This document shows positions 1 to 6,966 of a stretch of DNA of 8,893 bases, piece after piece (positions within the stretch are counted from its first letter, which is position 1; the number at the start of each line of letters is the position of its first letter). The stretch covers positions 1 through 8,893 of the forward strand of contig JAISZW010000225.1 of the NCBI GenBank assembly GCA_031284445.1, written 5' to 3'. The notes beneath the pieces are model-generated. The model searched no databases, was not told where the DNA came from, and was given only the letters and a program-made list of their open reading frames with translations. Source of the DNA: Candidatus Methanovirga basalitermitum (GTDB lineage: Archaea > Methanobacteriota > Methanobacteria > Methanobacteriales > Methanobacteriaceae). The translations under genes were made by a program, and so were the position numbers.

Positions 1-2
1 AT

Positions 3-60
3 TGTGTGATATGGTGTTTCGCGTTTTCATAGACTATTAATATCACACATTCTTTTTATT
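3..60 (+). terminator. Hairpin with T-rich tail, possible terminator of an upstream gene
   Basis: A perfect 10-bp inverted repeat, TGTGTGATAT (3-12) and ATATCACACA (40-49), encloses a 27-nt loop and is followed by a T-rich stretch at 50-60. This is seen directly. It would fit transcription termination for a gene left of the window. It could instead be a protein binding site belonging to the exporter control region, because the loop is long for a terminator. Confidence 0.3.
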
Positions 61-74
61 AATAATTTTTGGTC

Positions 75-112
75 ATAACAAATGTTATATGATTAAATAT
101 AACAATTGTTAT
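75..112. promoter_or_regulatory. Twin palindromic operator around a TATA-like sequence, ABC exporter operon
   Basis: Two related palindromes are present: ATAACA-aa-TGTTAT at 75-88 and the fully symmetric ATAACAATTGTTAT at 99-112, with centres 24 bp apart. A TATA-like run, TTAAATATAA (93-102), lies between them and runs into the second. Symmetric 14-bp sites of this kind are typical of winged-helix dimeric regulators such as the MarR family, which often control multidrug-type ABC exporters. Binding here would block the archaeal TBP/TFB complex. The regulator identity is inferred. The transcription start is not known; if this is the TATA box the leader is about 120 nt. Confidence 0.5.
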
Positions 113-240
113 CATCCGATTTTTTGACAGAATCTTGAATTATGATTGGTATTGAAATCAAATGTTTTTTAATATTCAAAAGTCACTTCTATGGCTCAAA
201 AATGGGATTTTCACCTAAACAAATTTAAACACGACCATCT

Positions 241-244
241 GGAG
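241..244 (+). promoter_or_regulatory. Ribosome binding site of first ABC exporter gene
   Basis: GGAG ends 7 nt before the ATG at 252. It supports that ATG as the start of the long exporter ORF. The site also overlaps the last codon of a tiny 18-codon ORF (191-247). Confidence 0.6.
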
Positions 245-251
245 TAAAAAA

Positions 252-2045
252 ATGCTAAGTATAATATTAAACCTTTTTAAAAGGTACTCAAAGCCATATA
301 TTCATTTAATTATTTTTTCCTTATTGCTTCAAATCGTACAAGTATTTTTTACACTATATTTACCTAATTTAAATGCACAAATTATAGATATAGGCATCTT
401 AAATGAAGATGCAACATACATTCAAAACCAAGGATTTTGGATGATGATTTTAGTATCATTACAGATTCTATCTTCGCTTTTAATCAGTTATTTTAGTACA
501 AAAGCTGGGTTGTCATTTGGTCGCGACATTCGTAAGGATTTATATTCCAAAATACAAAATTTTTCAACTATTGATGTTAATCATTTTGGTGCTGCAACTT
601 TAATTACAAGAGTAACCAATGATATTCAACATATCATAACTGCTTTAAATTTTTCACTTAGTATTCTTATAACCCTTCCTATAATTCTTATTGGAAGTAT
701 TATCATGGCAATTACAGAAAATTTACTCTTGTCTATGATAATAGGTTTAATATTTTCTACATTTATCCCATTAATGATAATATTCACAAGAAAATTGAAA
801 CCATTATTTGAATTATTTCAAAAACAATTTGATAGCATTAATGGTATCTTGAAAGACCAAATAACTGGTGTTCAGACAATCAAAGCTCTTGTTAAAGAAA
901 AAATAGAATTTGATCGATTTAAAAAATCTAATAAATGGTTATATGACTTAAATATAAGTATTGGTAAATTAATATCCCTAATTTTTCCAACTCTTATACT
1001 TTTGCCTAATCTTTTGATTTTACTTACTATGTGGTATGGAGGAATACTTATCAACATTGGAGACTTAAATGTTGGAGAAATCACAGCATTTATTACATAC
1101 ATGTTATATATTAGTATGGCTCTTACAGTAACTTCTATGATATTAGGATATCTACCACAAATTGAAGTTTCTGCAGAACGTATTACAGAGGTGTTAAATA
1201 AGGAAACAACAACTTTATCTCCATCCAATCCAATACATATCAAAAATCCTAAAGGCATTATTAAATTTGAAAGTGTGAATTTCAAATATTCAATTGATAA
1301 TCTTTCTAATGATAATCATTTAAACAATAAAAACAACAACAATAAAAATGTTTTAAAAAGTATTAGTTTCATTGCTAAACCATCTGAGACTACTGGAATT
1401 ATTGGAAATACTGCTTCAGGCAAATCGACATTATTACAGTTAATTCCCCGTTTTTATGATGTTACAGAGGGTACTGTATCTTTTGACGATGTTGATGTAA
1501 AAAAACTTAATGTCTCTGAATTAAATTCGTACATTAGCTTTACTCCACAGAAAACACTTCTCTTTAAAGATACAATTGCAGAAAATTTAAGACTAAGTAA
1601 AAACGATGCCACAGAAGATGAAATATGGGAAGCATTAGAAATAGCTCAAATCGCTGATTTTGTAAGGGGATTAGATAAAGGATTAGAGTTTGAGGTCTCA
1701 CAAGGAGGCATTAATTTAAGTGGTGGTCAAAAGCAACGTTTAAGTATTGCAAGATCAATTCTTCCAAAACCTAAAGTAATAATTTTTGATGATTCCTTTT
1801 CAGCCCTTGATTATGTTAATGATTTAAAACTTCGTAATGCTTTAACCAAAAACATAAAAAATTCAACGATTATTATTGTTAGTCAAAGAATTTCCACTAT
1901 TCGTGATGCTGATAACATATTAGTAATGGACAATGGTGAAATTGTATCCCAAGGTAGACATGAAGACTTAATAAAAAATTGTGAAATTTACCAAAAGATT
2001 GTTTCTTCTCAATTAGATTCTAAAGAACATGAAAAGAAATTATAA
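252..2045 (+). CDS. Half-size ABC exporter, degenerate-site subunit of a heterodimer
   Basis: This is a membrane exporter subunit with an N-terminal six-helix transmembrane domain (hydrophobic segments near residues 15-38, 61-82, 132-155, 157-178, 240-262, 277-300) fused to an ATPase domain from about residue 337. Motifs seen: A-loop Tyr346, Walker A GNTASGKST (385-393), Q-loop Gln433, signature LSGGQKQR (489-496), Walker B ending D513. The usual catalytic Glu after Walker B is Asp514, and the switch His is Gln545. In the known TM287/TM288, BmrCD and LmrCD type exporters, one partner carries exactly these substitutions and forms a degenerate ATP site, so this is the TM287-like partner. The gene product 18 bp downstream should be the other half. 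An Asn/Lys-rich stretch (347-366) interrupts the start of the ATPase domain. The length of 597 aa is normal for the family. The substrate is unknown; a drug, peptide or lipid is possible. The ATG is chosen for its GGAG site. Confidence 0.93.
   Translation: MLSIILNLFKRYSKPYIHLIIFSLLLQIVQVFFTLYLPNLNAQIIDIGILNEDATYIQNQGFWMMILVSLQILSSLLISYFSTKAGLSFGRDIRKDLYSKIQNFSTIDVNHFGAATLITRVTNDIQHIITALNFSLSILITLPIILIGSIIMAITENLLLSMIIGLIFSTFIPLMIIFTRKLKPLFELFQKQFDSINGILKDQITGVQTIKALVKEKIEFDRFKKSNKWLYDLNISIGKLISLIFPTLILLPNLLILLTMWYGGILINIGDLNVGEITAFITYMLYISMALTVTSMILGYLPQIEVSAERITEVLNKETTTLSPSNPIHIKNPKGIIKFESVNFKYSIDNLSNDNHLNNKNNNNKNVLKSISFIAKPSETTGIIGNTASGKSTLLQLIPRFYDVTEGTVSFDDVDVKKLNVSELNSYISFTPQKTLLFKDTIAENLRLSKNDATEDEIWEALEIAQIADFVRGLDKGLEFEVSQGGINLSGGQKQRLSIARSILPKPKVIIFDDSFSALDYVNDLKLRNALTKNIKNSTIIIVSQRISTIRDADNILVMDNGEIVSQGRHEDLIKNCEIYQKIVSSQLDSKEHEKKL
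1290..1349 (+). repeat. Asn-rich low-complexity insertion inside ABC ATPase domain
   Basis: Twenty codons (residues 347-366), mostly AAT/AAC and AAA, lie between the A-loop tyrosine (Tyr346) and the strand leading to Walker A. Most relatives have only a few residues at this surface turn. The run includes four consecutive Asn codons and stays in frame, so it probably arose by local repeat expansion and is tolerated as a loop. Confidence 0.6.
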
Positions 2046-2050
2046 TATTT

Positions 2051-2056
2051 AAGGAG
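2051..2056 (+). promoter_or_regulatory. Ribosome binding site of second ABC exporter gene
   Basis: AAGGAG ends 7 nt before the ATG at 2064, inside the 18-bp gap between the two exporter genes. It shows the second gene has its own translation start within one operon and fixes the start codon. Confidence 0.75.
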
Positions 2057-2063
2057 AAAATAA

Positions 2064-3803
2064 ATGTTTATTCAATTTTTTAAATTATTCTTACAAGATA
2101 AATTAAGTTTTACAGCAATGTTATTTCTATTAACATTTTCTGCAATCATTCAATCTTTTAGTCCAATTGTTTTAGGAGATGGAACTAATATACTTTGGGA
2201 AGGATTTAAATCTGGATCCGTAAGATTTGACTCATTAATGCATGTTCTATACCTACTATCTGCCATATACTTAGGAAGTTATATATGTAATGTTTTAGCA
2301 AACCTATATTCAGTTAAAATTGTTTCAAAAATCTCTTATGATTTAAGATTAAGAGTTGAAGAAAAGATTTGGAAATTACCTCTCAAGTACTACAATCAAA
2401 ATAAAACTGGGGATATAATGAGTCATATTACCAACGATATTGACAACATTAATCAAACTCTCACTCAAATATCAAGCACTTCAATATCTTTAATATTGAG
2501 ACTTATAATAATGATACCCTTTATGTTTTATGTTTCATGGTTTTTATCATTTATTACATTGATTATTGTTCCAACAACTTTTATAATTATACTAAATATA
2601 GTAAAATTTTCTCAGCCCTACTTTAAAAAGCAATGGAAAATTACCACTAAAATCAACAGTAATGTTGAAGAAAGTCTCAATGGACATTTATTAATTAAAA
2701 ATTATGATCAATCAGGAACATTCATCAATAAATTTAATAAAGAGAATGATGAACTATTTAAGTCAAGTTTTATAGCTGAGTTCGTTTCTTCAATCAGTTA
2801 CCATAGTACTACCTTTATTAGTAACTTGATTTATGTTATTGTAGCATATATTGGGGCTTTGCAAGTTATTATGGGGAATTTAAGTATTGGTGGTGTACAA
2901 GCATTTATACAATATTCAAATCAATTCACCCAACCACTTTCACAGTTAACAAAGATAATAAGTATCATACAATCAGGAATAGCTTCAGCTGAGAATGTTT
3001 TTAATTTATTAGATAGTGAAGAAGAAGTTTTTAATGATAATTTAATAGAAATCAAAAGAGTGAATGGTTTAATTGAATTTAAAGATGTCAATTTTAGTTA
3101 TACTGATAATATTAAAATAATTAATGGAATGAATTTAACTGTTAACCAAAAAGAAACCGTTGCAATCGTTGGAAATAGTGGTGCTGGTAAAACAACTTTA
3201 GTTAACCTTATCATGCGATTTTATGATATTGATAGTGGTTCCATTGAATTAGATGGTAAAAACATTTGTAAAATTAGTAAAATGAGTTTACGTCGTAGAA
3301 TAGGTATGGTACTACAAGACCCATGGTTATTTAAAGGTACGATTGAAGAAAACATTAAGTATGGTGTCTTAGGAGATAGAAAAATATCTAATGAAGAGTT
3401 TAATAAAGTTGTTAAAGCAACCTATGTTGATAATTTTGTATCCACTTTAGTAAATGGTTATCAAACAATAGTAAGTAATGATGAAGAATTATTATCTTCT
3501 GGAGAAAAACAATTGTTAACTATAGCAAGAGCATTTTTAACAAAGCCAGATATACTGATTTTGGATGAGGCTACTTCTTTTATAGATACTCGTACTGAAA
3601 TTTTAATTCAAAAGGCAATGAAAAAACTGCAAAAAAACCATACAAGTCTTGTGATTGCCCATCGATTAAGCACCATTAGAGATGCCAATAAAATTATCAT
3701 GATGGATAAAGGTAAAATTGTTGAGGAAGGTAGTCATGATGAACTAATCGCTCTTGGTGGACATTACCAAAAATTATATTATAGTCAATGGAAAACAATA
3801 TGA
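2064..3803 (+). CDS. Half-size ABC exporter, catalytic-site partner of the heterodimer
   Basis: This is a 579-aa exporter half: six hydrophobic transmembrane segments in about residues 15-305, then an ATPase domain from about 336. Motifs: A-loop Tyr346, Walker A GNSGAGKTT (370-378), Q-loop Gln418, Walker B Asp501 followed by the catalytic Glu502, D-loop, and switch His533. The signature is LSSGEKQ (477-483) instead of LSGGQ. In TM287/TM288-like pumps the consensus partner supplies canonical Walker B and switch residues, while its own signature is altered and faces the degenerate site of the other chain. This chain fits that role, and the upstream gene carries the complementary defects. The two genes are 18 bp apart in the same direction, so one transcript and one heterodimer are expected. 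Transport substrate is not visible from sequence. No terminator hairpin follows directly; a T7 run lies about 105 nt downstream. Confidence 0.93.
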   Translation: MFIQFFKLFLQDKLSFTAMLFLLTFSAIIQSFSPIVLGDGTNILWEGFKSGSVRFDSLMHVLYLLSAIYLGSYICNVLANLYSVKIVSKISYDLRLRVEEKIWKLPLKYYNQNKTGDIMSHITNDIDNINQTLTQISSTSISLILRLIIMIPFMFYVSWFLSFITLIIVPTTFIIILNIVKFSQPYFKKQWKITTKINSNVEESLNGHLLIKNYDQSGTFINKFNKENDELFKSSFIAEFVSSISYHSTTFISNLIYVIVAYIGALQVIMGNLSIGGVQAFIQYSNQFTQPLSQLTKIISIIQSGIASAENVFNLLDSEEEVFNDNLIEIKRVNGLIEFKDVNFSYTDNIKIINGMNLTVNQKETVAIVGNSGAGKTTLVNLIMRFYDIDSGSIELDGKNICKISKMSLRRRIGMVLQDPWLFKGTIEENIKYGVLGDRKISNEEFNKVVKATYVDNFVSTLVNGYQTIVSNDEELLSSGEKQLLTIARAFLTKPDILILDEATSFIDTRTEILIQKAMKKLQKNHTSLVIAHRLSTIRDANKIIMMDKGKIVEEGSHDELIALGGHYQKLYYSQWKTI

Positions 3804-3908
3804 GATTTTAAAGATCTAAAATTCAGTTAAAACGGGTAGTTTATGAAAGTTTGGAATTTTATGAAAAATGGGGGAGTGAAATATCCAGCTGATGGATTAT
3901 GAATGTGA

Positions 3909-3915
3909 TTTTTTT
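3909..3915 (+). terminator. T7 run, possible terminator of the exporter operon
   Basis: Seven consecutive T residues occur about 105 nt after the second exporter gene. Archaeal RNA polymerase can stop at oligo-T tracts without a hairpin, so this is the first good candidate for the operon end. Evidence is compositional only. Confidence 0.35.
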
Positions 3916-4004
3916 ATCTACTACAGTAATAGACATAATTTTTAAGAATGTTCATTGAAAATTTATAAGTAAAAATATGACTTTTTAATAAAATAATTAT
4001 TTTT

Positions 4005-4109
4005 ATCATCTTTATTTATTAAAATAATTATTATAAATTAAATAACAATTAAAATATTAATTTTAAACAATTTATATCCAAATTTAACAATAATTATTAA
4101 AAAGATGAT
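4005..4109. terminator. Nested AT-only inverted repeat between convergent genes
   Basis: ATCATCTTT (4005-4013) pairs with AAAGATGAT (4101-4109). Inside it, AATAATTATT at 4023-4032 can pair with the same sequence at 4089-4098. A separate 14-bp palindrome, AAAATAATTATTTT, lies at 3990-4003. The loop is about 56 nt. A structure here could help stop transcripts from both directions, but such high A+T makes chance pairing likely. Confidence 0.3.
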
Positions 4110-4125
4110 TTTTAAAGGTTTTGTC

Positions 4126-4161
4126 CAGTACTATATTAAATTTTAATACTTATACAGTACT
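4126..4161. repeat. Repeated CAGTACT flanking a small palindrome next to the aroC end
   Basis: CAGTACT occurs at 4126-4132 and 4155-4161. Between them TATTAAA (4134-4140) can pair with TTTAATA (4142-4148) around one base. The segment sits immediately after the aroC stop codon on the minus strand, so a role in ending that transcript is possible. No function is proven. Confidence 0.3.
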
Positions 4162-4164
4162 TTT

Positions 4165-5250
4165 TTAAAATTTTCGAGGAATAAATCCTCCTTTTAGCAT
4201 GAAATCCAATAAAACAAGGGATAATGTTGATTCAGCTACTGTTGTTATTCTTGGGCATATACAGGGATCATGTCTACCTTTTATATTAATTTCAATATCT
4301 TCCATTTTCTCCAAATCCACAGTTCTTTGAGGAGTGCTTATTGAAGGAGTTGGTTTAACGGCTATTCTTGTTATAATTGGCATACCATTGCTTATACCTC
4401 CAAGAATACCACCTGATTTATTGGTTACTGTTTTAACACGATTTTTTTCAATGTGAAACTCGTCATTTGCTTCTTTACCAGTTAATTCAGCTATTTTAAA
4501 CCCATGACCTATCTCAACACCTTTCACTGACCCAATGTTCATTAAGACTTTAGCTATTTCACCATCCAATTTCCCGAAAACAGGTTCTCCAAGTCCAGTA
4601 GGAACACCAATAGCTATTATCTCAACTATACCACCAATTGAGTCGCCTTCTTCTTTTAAACTTAAAATTTTCTCTTCCATGACCTTAGCAGCTTCATTAT
4701 CAGCACATCTAACATCATTCTTTTTTGAATGTTCTTCAATTAGATTTATATCAACTTTTTTAGCTTTAACATCTCCAATTTGGGTAACATGAGAAAATAC
4801 CTTAATGTTATATATGGATAATATTTTCTTGGCTATTGTTCCTCCAATGACATTTCCAATTGTTGTTCTACCACTTCCACGACCTCCACCATAGTAATCA
4901 TAGTTTCCATATTTAGAACTCCATGTAAAGTCTCCATGACTTGGTCGTGGCTTTTTTTTAAGATATTCATAATCTTCAGATGATTTATCTTCATTAAACA
5001 CAATAGCTGTTATTGGAGTTCCATCTGTCTTTCCTTTAAAGATTCCAGATAATATTTCAACTTTATCAGATTCGTTTCTACTTGTTGTTAAGTTGTTTGT
5101 TCCAGGCCGTCTTTTATTTAGTTCTATCTGAATGTCTTCTTCGTTTAATTCAAGATTAGAAGGACACCCATCAATTATTGCTCCAAGAGCTTTCCCATGA
5201 CTTGAACCGAATGTTGTAACTTTAAATATTTCTCCTGTGGTGTTTGTCAA
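4165..5250 (-). CDS. aroC: Chorismate synthase
   Basis: This enzyme converts 5-enolpyruvylshikimate-3-phosphate to chorismate, the last shikimate-pathway step, in the cytoplasm with reduced FMN as cofactor. Family signatures seen: GSSHGKALGAIIDGCP (15-30) with conserved His18, RPSHGDFTW (102-110) with the second catalytic His105, the glycine/arginine-rich GGGRGSGRTT (121-130), GDSIGGIVE (202-210), and RHDPCICPR (326-334). At 361 aa it has the full family length, with an intact C-terminus. The start is TTG: AGGTGAT lies 3 nt upstream and no in-frame ATG precedes the conserved N-terminus, so TTG is well supported. The gene is transcribed alone, divergent from the sodium-coupled transporter and convergent with the exporter operon. 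No other shikimate genes are in the window. Confidence 0.97.
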   Translation of the reverse strand: MTNTTGEIFKVTTFGSSHGKALGAIIDGCPSNLELNEEDIQIELNKRRPGTNNLTTSRNESDKVEILSGIFKGKTDGTPITAIVFNEDKSSEDYEYLKKKPRPSHGDFTWSSKYGNYDYYGGGRGSGRTTIGNVIGGTIAKKILSIYNIKVFSHVTQIGDVKAKKVDINLIEEHSKKNDVRCADNEAAKVMEEKILSLKEEGDSIGGIVEIIAIGVPTGLGEPVFGKLDGEIAKVLMNIGSVKGVEIGHGFKIAELTGKEANDEFHIEKNRVKTVTNKSGGILGGISNGMPIITRIAVKPTPSISTPQRTVDLEKMEDIEINIKGRHDPCICPRITTVAESTLSLVLLDFMLKGGFIPRKF

Positions 5251-5253
5251 GTA

Positions 5254-5260
5254 ATCACCT
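5254..5260 (-). promoter_or_regulatory. Ribosome binding site that fixes the aroC TTG start
   Basis: On the minus strand AGGTGAT stands 3 nt before the TTG at 5250. It matches the 3' end complement of archaeal 16S rRNA and decides for the non-ATG start. Confidence 0.7.
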
Positions 5261-5300
5261 TTATTTTATTTATAGTCTATCTATTTATTATTCTTTATCT

Positions 5301-5311
5301 TTATAATATAT
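5301..5311 (-). promoter_or_regulatory. TATA-like element for aroC
   Basis: Read on the minus strand, ATATATTATAA ends about 50 nt upstream of the aroC start. A start of transcription about 25 nt downstream would give a leader near 25-30 nt carrying the AGGTGAT site. The position is inferred from the usual archaeal spacing. Confidence 0.4.
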
Positions 5312-5313
5312 GA

Positions 5314-5331
5314 ATATTAATAGATTAATAT
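5314..5331. promoter_or_regulatory. Palindrome in the aroC/transporter divergent region
   Basis: ATATTAA (5314-5320) and TTAATAT (5325-5331) form a perfect 7-bp inverted repeat around TAGA. It lies just upstream of the aroC TATA-like element and between the two divergent promoters, a position fit for a shared regulator. The A+T content lowers the weight of the match. Confidence 0.3.
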
Positions 5332-5336
5332 ATTTT

Positions 5337-5362
5337 ACAATTTTATGATACAATTTTATGAT
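5337..5362 (+). repeat. Exact 13-bp tandem repeat before the transporter promoter
   Basis: ACAATTTTATGAT occurs at 5337-5349 and again at 5350-5362 with no gap or mismatch, and the next base also matches. The second copy runs into the putative TATA element of the transporter gene. This may be a pair of regulator sites or a recent slippage duplication. Confidence 0.55.
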
Positions 5363-5369
5363 ATAAATA
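5361..5369 (+). promoter_or_regulatory. TATA-like element for the sodium-coupled transporter
   Basis: ATATAAATA lies about 60-70 nt before the transporter start. A transcription start near 5390 and a leader of about 40-50 nt would follow from usual archaeal spacing. Other AT-rich matches nearby (for example 5410-5418) cannot be excluded. Confidence 0.4.
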
Positions 5370-5429
5370 TAAGTTAATAAAAATCTAATTAAAATATGCT
5401 AAGTAAAAATTTAAATATCATGTATTTTT

Positions 5430-6920
5430 ATGGTGTTATTAGTGGATGAAAAAAGTACAAGCACACAATGGAATAGTAATTTAACTTTTTTAGTTTCAAT
5501 GATTGGTGCTGCTGTTGGTTTAGGTAATATATGGAGATATCCTTACATTCTTTATTCAAATGGAGGAGGGACTTTTTTATTCGTTTATATAATATCCATA
5601 TTCCTTGTTGGTATTCCTCTTTTATTTTTAGAATATAGTATCGGATTTAGATTTAAAAATTCTGTTCCAAAAATATTAAAGACCGTTAAACCTCATTTAG
5701 AGATTGTTGGTTGGTTCATTGTATTAGTAACATTTATAATATTAACCTACTATGTGTGTATAGTTGGATGGGATTTGATCTATTTTGTACTTAGTTTTTT
5801 TAAGGGATGGGGAGCGGATACAAATCAATTTTTCTCACAAACATTACTCCAATCAACAGATGATATCTCTGGATTAACACACATTGTTTTAGTTTGTTTA
5901 ATTCCAACATTAATTGTTTGGTTTATTATATGGCTCATATCTCATAGAGATTTAAATAAGGGTATTGGAAGAATAAATATGATCATGATTCCTGTGCTTT
6001 TTATAATGATGGGATCTATTGTTATATATTCACTAACACTAAAAGGTTCGTTGTTAGGATTAACTACATTGTTCATTCCAAACTGGGAAAAGGTATTTAA
6101 TCCTAATATATGGGTTGCTGCTATAACTCAAATACTTTTTTCATTGAATATTGGGGCAGGAGTTAGTATTACATTTACTGGTTATAGACCTAAAAATCCT
6201 AAATTAATTAATGATGTATTAATTGTTACTTGTGCAAACTGTGGCTTTGAATTATTTACAGCAATTGGAATATTTTCAATATTAGGGTTCATGTCTACAA
6301 CAACAGGAATAAATATCAACAATCTTGCAAGTGAAGGTATAGGTTTGGCTTTCATTGTTTTTCCAGATGTTTTAAATACTATTGGAGATATCGCATATTT
6401 AATAGGACCAATATTTTTCTTATGTATATTTTTTGCAGGAATAACCTCAACTATTGGGATGTTAGAACCATTATTATCCAGTATTAAGGAAAAAATAGGC
6501 TTAAGCAGGAAAAAAACATCTACATATCTTTGTCTTATTGGATTACTAATATCAATAATCTATACAACTGGATCAGGAGGCTATATCCTAGCGATAGTTG
6601 ATAAATCTGTAAATCAGATTGGGATCTTGTTTGCAGTTATTTTAGAAGCAATTATTTTTTCATGGGGTTTCGGAGTTGATAAGTTTCTCCAAGCATTAAA
6701 TAATAAGTCTTACATTATAATAGGTAAATGGTGGGTAGTGCTTATAAAATATGTTTTACCATTATTATTATCTTGTCTATGGATTAATGGAGTGATAAAT
6801 ACATTTAAACAGAGTTTAATGGAAGTGGTTATAACTATTATTGTGGTTTCAATACTTATTGTCGTACCAGCAATATTAACATCAATTCCTTATAAATCAA
6901 AAGAACATGTATTGGATTAG
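5430..6920 (+). CDS. Sodium-dependent transporter, neurotransmitter:sodium symporter (SNF) family
   Basis: This is an integral membrane secondary transporter of the LeuT fold that couples sodium entry to uptake of an amino acid or related small molecule. The first helix has the family hallmark GAAVGLGNIWRYPY (26-39), with the unwound GLGN part and Asn33 at the Na1 position. TM3 has TYYVCIVGW (106-114). TM6 has the second unwound segment, FSLNIGAGVSITFTGY (237-252). TM8 has AGITST (336-341), whose Thr339/Ser340 match the Na2 ligands of LeuT. About 11-12 hydrophobic helices are visible over 496 aa, a usual length for prokaryotic members. The substrate cannot be read from sequence. Start choice: ATG 5430 gives the longest frame but lacks a good ribosome binding site; an in-frame GTG at 5442 has GGTG 6 nt before it and would drop only four residues. 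The gene stands alone, divergent from aroC and convergent with the phosphoesterase gene. Confidence 0.93.
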   Translation: MVLLVDEKSTSTQWNSNLTFLVSMIGAAVGLGNIWRYPYILYSNGGGTFLFVYIISIFLVGIPLLFLEYSIGFRFKNSVPKILKTVKPHLEIVGWFIVLVTFIILTYYVCIVGWDLIYFVLSFFKGWGADTNQFFSQTLLQSTDDISGLTHIVLVCLIPTLIVWFIIWLISHRDLNKGIGRINMIMIPVLFIMMGSIVIYSLTLKGSLLGLTTLFIPNWEKVFNPNIWVAAITQILFSLNIGAGVSITFTGYRPKNPKLINDVLIVTCANCGFELFTAIGIFSILGFMSTTTGININNLASEGIGLAFIVFPDVLNTIGDIAYLIGPIFFLCIFFAGITSTIGMLEPLLSSIKEKIGLSRKKTSTYLCLIGLLISIIYTTGSGGYILAIVDKSVNQIGILFAVILEAIIFSWGFGVDKFLQALNNKSYIIIGKWWVVLIKYVLPLLLSCLWINGVINTFKQSLMEVVITIIVVSILIVVPAILTSIPYKSKEHVLD

Positions 6921-6966
6921 AATAAGTTAAATAGAATTTTTATGCAATTTAATAAATAACAATATT
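6921..6966. terminator. 46-bp convergent gap, possible terminators
   Basis: The gap separates the stop codons of the transporter (plus) and the phosphoesterase (minus). On the plus strand a T5 run lies at 6937-6941. Read on the minus strand the gap is T-rich. No clear hairpin is present. Short oligo-T stops are plausible for archaeal RNA polymerase. Confidence 0.3.

Larger units (their letters stand above)
3804..4164. other. AT-rich gap between convergent genes, no gene seen
   Basis: These 361 bases separate the ends of the exporter operon (plus) and aroC (minus). The only start-to-stop run noted is a 19-codon one at 3843, with no ribosome binding site or recognisable product. From about 3920 onward the DNA is almost purely A and T and carries self-complementary stretches annotated separately. 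The likely role is transcription termination from both sides. Confidence 0.6.

Noticed and set aside
872..1285. 137-codon open frame on the minus strand
   Set aside because: It lies wholly inside the first exporter gene, shows no family motif, and its translation looks like the complement of a membrane-domain coding sequence.
3843..3902. 19-codon ORF after the exporter operon (MKVWNFMKNGG...)
   Set aside because: Too short, no ribosome binding site, not recognisable; treated as chance.
4535..4792. 85-codon open frame on the plus strand
   Set aside because: It is antisense to the well-supported aroC gene and has a Ser/Pro/Thr-rich composition with no motif.
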